A stretch of 64,000 nucleotides of DNA from Adineta steineri. Its lineage: Eukaryota; Rotifera; Eurotatoria; Adinetida; Adinetidae. Below the pieces are notes generated by a model that saw only the letters and a list, made by a program, of their open reading frames with translations, was not told the DNA's origin and made no database searches. Location: NCBI GenBank assembly GCA_905250115.1, contig CAJNOI010000054.1, positions 186,001-250,000 on the forward strand, in the 5' to 3' direction. The position numbers were made by a program, and so were the translations under genes. Shown here one piece after another: positions 61,078 to 64,000 of the stretch; position 1 is the stretch's first letter; each line of letters begins with the position of its first letter.

Positions 61078-64000
61078 ATGTTGACTACTTTTTCCTGTTG
61101 GTTTAATCGTGACGTGACTTTATCCGAAGTTGCCAGTTCATGTGGACGTGTGTTCCAATTGGATGACGTTGGAATAAACTTTTTCGATGCAATGCTAGAA
61201 CATATACTTCATTTTGATGATTTTAATCGAAGACAAAATGAAACATTTCTCAATGATGTGGATTATATAACACAATGTACTATCGCTGATTTAACACTCA
61301 AAGAACAGTATGTTCGATCATCAAAACGATTAGATACCTATCTATATATTTATCGTCGAATTGAAGAATATATTAATCTAATAAATATAAATTACGAACC
61401 ATTACAACAATTCAAACAACAATTATCGACTTTATTAGTCTCTACATTTGAACAAACGTCAGGTGAACAACCCAATCTTCTTTTAGAAAACAAAGATCTA
61501 CTATTGAAAATAAATATTCTTCAACATCTATCATCGGTTACTACTATTGATGATTTAAATACATTAAATGAGTTTTTTGTCCTAAGTAAACTATCAATGC
61601 AAGCTGCACAGATGATTAATGACAATTCTCTTCAATGGATCGATATATTATCAAAAGTGAAGACAATTAAATTTACTTTAAACGGATTTATTCATGTCTA
61701 TCTAAATAATCAGCAAGCATTTAGAAAATTTCCATTTGATACTTCAGTATTGATTTATCTTATGCAGCGAATGCATCTTTCAAAACAGATAAATCAATCA
61801 CCCTTTAAAACTTTTGCTCAATTGAATAAACAATTGAATCTATCAATGATGGAATTTTTTGAACAATTTCAATCGATATTTAGTAATGGAATTAAAAATC
61901 AATGGTATGAAATGAAAGATATTGCTGAATTATTCATATGGCTTAAATCACAAGATCAATTATTTAGTCAATATTTTTCTCATTATTCCTCAAATGTGAG
62001 TACCGATGAACTATGGGAGATATTTTTATATTTATATAAAACTACTGAAATCAATAATATTATTGGGAAATATTTAATACCAACATTGAACGAAAGAATT
62101 TCATCAGTTTCTGTTAGTGATTTTCTACGATATACAAAATCAGCCAAGATTTCTTTAGTAGAAATTAAATCTGAAGGTCGTTCAAATTTTATTAGTTTAT
62201 TTGAGAAAATCTTTGATAGTTACATTATTAAACAAATGAATGATCCTTTATATTCGTATCAAATCTCTCAAATCGATTGCAAAGAACTGTTACAAATCGG
62301 TCTGGAAATGTCGTCAACGAATCGTTTAGATAGATTTTCGTGTTTACTTCTTGTTCGTAAAATTATCTGTGAAACTGACAATTATTATCAAAAAACAAAC
62401 GCAGAGAAACTCAAAATTCTATTTGAAAACTTGAAAAATTTTGATAAAACTTTATCTCAAAAATATGCTGCAGAGAAAATTATTGATGATGAATGGTTAA
62501 ACGAGTTTCTCATCCCTAATATTCAAGTTTGGTTAAAATTCGATCAAAGAACTTATCAATATTTATGTGACAACCATCAGAATCATCCTTGGTCAATCTA
62601 CATTTGGTCAAAAATCGTTCATTTAAGTCTTTCAAAAATGTTAACTAATAATCACATTGATATTCTTGTCAAAATGAATGATTGGATGAAAAATGTTAAT
62701 CATGATATTTATAATAAAACGGATATTCTTACAATTATTCTAGTTGATAAATTATTTGAATTAGTAGTTTCAAAATATTCAAGATCAATTTTATTATTGC
62801 CAAATATTGATACAATTATGAATTTCATTATATCTATGCGTGATAACACATATGTTAAAATAAATATTAGTGAAATTAATAATTTTATCAATAATGGCAA
62901 AGAAATTGTTTATGATCTTCTTCGATTTAAGAGTAAGTTCATTTCAATGTGAAAATTGGATCTATTAAGGCTCTAGCGAAACGACGATTAGGATTTGTCC
63001 TTGCATTTCTAGACATCCGGCTAAATAGCTGGATGTTTGAAACATAAAAAGACTAAGTGTGCTTAGGCATGTACCGAGCCCGAGCCTCTGGGGCTCGGGT
63101 AGGCTCGGGGCTCGGTCAAGGCTCGGGTGTCAGATTGATGTAGGAGTGAGTTTCTGACACCTGATCCCGAACGACCCCGAGCCTACCGAGCCCGAGAGGC
63201 TCAGTCAAGGCTCGGGCTCGGTACATCCGTAATTGTGTTCCCCTACGCACATCCGTGTAGTTTTTATTTTGAAAACCCAGCACTCAAAAAAAAACAAGAT
63301 AGAAAAGAAATTACCCCGACAATCACAAATGAATTGTTGTTACGTTTTTTTTACTTTTAGGTAAATGTTCATTATATCGTGACTTATTGACTACTGATTC
63401 GATCATTTATTGTTTTATTCCATTGATTGATTTGAATAATACACTTCGTACAATTGATCGTCAACAGTTTAAATTTCTATTGACAACGGCAGATGTTGAT
63501 AATATTATTGATTTACCAAAGCCTAAAGATATTGATATCATAAACATTAAATCTAATGAAGAATTTGTTACTCGATTTATTCAAGAAATAAATGAATGGT
63601 TTAATTGGTTTGATCGATTCGTTGATATATTTCAACATATTATCGATTGGTTTAAAAATCATAATGTTAATCATGCAAATCAATTCTTAAGTGATTTATT
63701 AAGGATTCGTAATGATCCTAAAATGACGTTAAATGAAATGCGAATGATTATTGATTGTGTTTTAAAACTTTTACAACCAATTAAAGATCTTCGACGTCTT
63801 TGCCAATTATTCAATTGTCTAATTTCATTTCAAATTCTTAATCCTGGAACAGTGAATCCTCAAGATGCTCGATTAAAATTTCTCACAGAATTAAAACGTT
63901 CTCAACCAAACAATACATTTACAGTCGAAGCTCACAAAAGTTATAAACACATTATTTCTATATCTGATCGTCAACAAGTTCAATGGTCATTAACTTGTGA
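61078..64000 (+). CDS. 5' part of a large unrecognised helical protein
   Basis: Exon 1 is 61078-62932 and exon 2 starts at 63361 and runs off the window; the join is AAGA/GTAAATGT. It gives at least 831 residues. An in-frame TAA lies 15 bases before the ATG, so the start is firm. The protein is mostly alpha-helical by composition, rich in Ile, Leu, Asn and Gln, without a signal peptide, membrane segment, zinc motif or Walker motif in the visible part. Local patterns such as FLIPNIQVWLKFDQRTYQYL and HPWSIYIWSKIVHLSLSKML suggest a long solenoid or scaffold region. A very large ligase such as RNF213 is one idea, but I cannot support it from motifs. The domain that would name it is probably beyond 64000. 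Confidence 0.7.
62933..63360 (+). other. Intron carrying a GC-rich palindrome
   Basis: GTAAGT donor and TTTTTTTACTTTTAG acceptor. Most of the 428 bases are explained by the palindromic element at 63070-63225. Confidence 0.65.
63070..63225. mobile_element. GC-rich palindromic element
   Basis: TGTACCGAGCCCGAGCCT on the left pairs with CTCGGGCTCGGTACA on the right. The interior is tandem GGCTCGG/CCGAGCC words. GC content is far above the surrounding intron, so it is an insert. Confidence 0.65.

Noticed and set aside
1..64000. tRNA or rRNA genes
   Set aside because: I saw no cloverleaf-like segment with A and B box words, nor any rRNA-like conserved stretch; a proper covariance search was not possible.

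Overview
This window looks like nuclear DNA of an invertebrate, most likely a bdelloid rotifer. It is AT-rich, and its genes have many short GT-AG introns of about 50-60 bases. It carries metazoan neuronal genes (an SK channel, UNC-18/Munc18, a vesicular acetylcholine transporter), an ADP-ribosyltransferase plus kinesin-light-chain-type TPR gene of a kind I associate with bdelloids, and many short tracts of TGTGGG, the telomere unit reported for bdelloids. The species call is inference.

Layout. 1-399: 3' end of an SK potassium channel gene. 1052-1487: a nested transposon with a 9-base target duplication. 1882-4297 (-): a KH plus Tudor protein (AKAP1-like), divergent from a complete 15-exon UNC-18 gene (5068-9535, +). 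10547-11766 (-): a 7-TM protein whose intron holds a 481-base palindrome. 11989-17701 (-): a WSC-mucin-TM receptor. One of its introns contains a complete, intronless, oppositely oriented pfkB sugar kinase (13029-14030). 18956-20347 (+): a sterol C24-methyltransferase, tail to tail with a vesicular acetylcholine transporter (20441-22157, -). 24099-26770 (+): an ART-TPR gene with a frameshift near its end.

28683-52983 (-) is the most unusual part. A RING-B-box-coiled-coil (TRIM) head is followed by 19 separate exons, each encoding one ribonuclease-inhibitor-type leucine-rich repeat. Eighteen are exactly 84 bases and one is 81, and all begin and end in phase 0. The array also has a 168-base spacer exon that copies the end of the coiled-coil exon, two decayed LRR exons and two alternative stop-bearing exons. 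Because every cassette is in phase, any subset or order-preserving combination could be spliced without a frameshift. This could be a system for generating receptor diversity, but alternative splicing cannot be seen from DNA alone.

52984-64000: a repeat-rich stretch, then a two-exon ubiquitin-like plus NHL protein (57868-59609) with a 100-N assembly gap in its intron, and the 5' part of a large unrecognised protein (61078 to beyond the window).

A second theme is a family of short foldback elements whose arms are telomere-like (TGTGGG)n tracts, with ends resembling ATCTTGAGGG. At least ten copies lie in 28-60 kb, many in introns of the TRIM-LRR gene. Exon joins were deduced by eye from splice consensus and reading frame; where a gene is complete, the exon lengths sum to a multiple of three.
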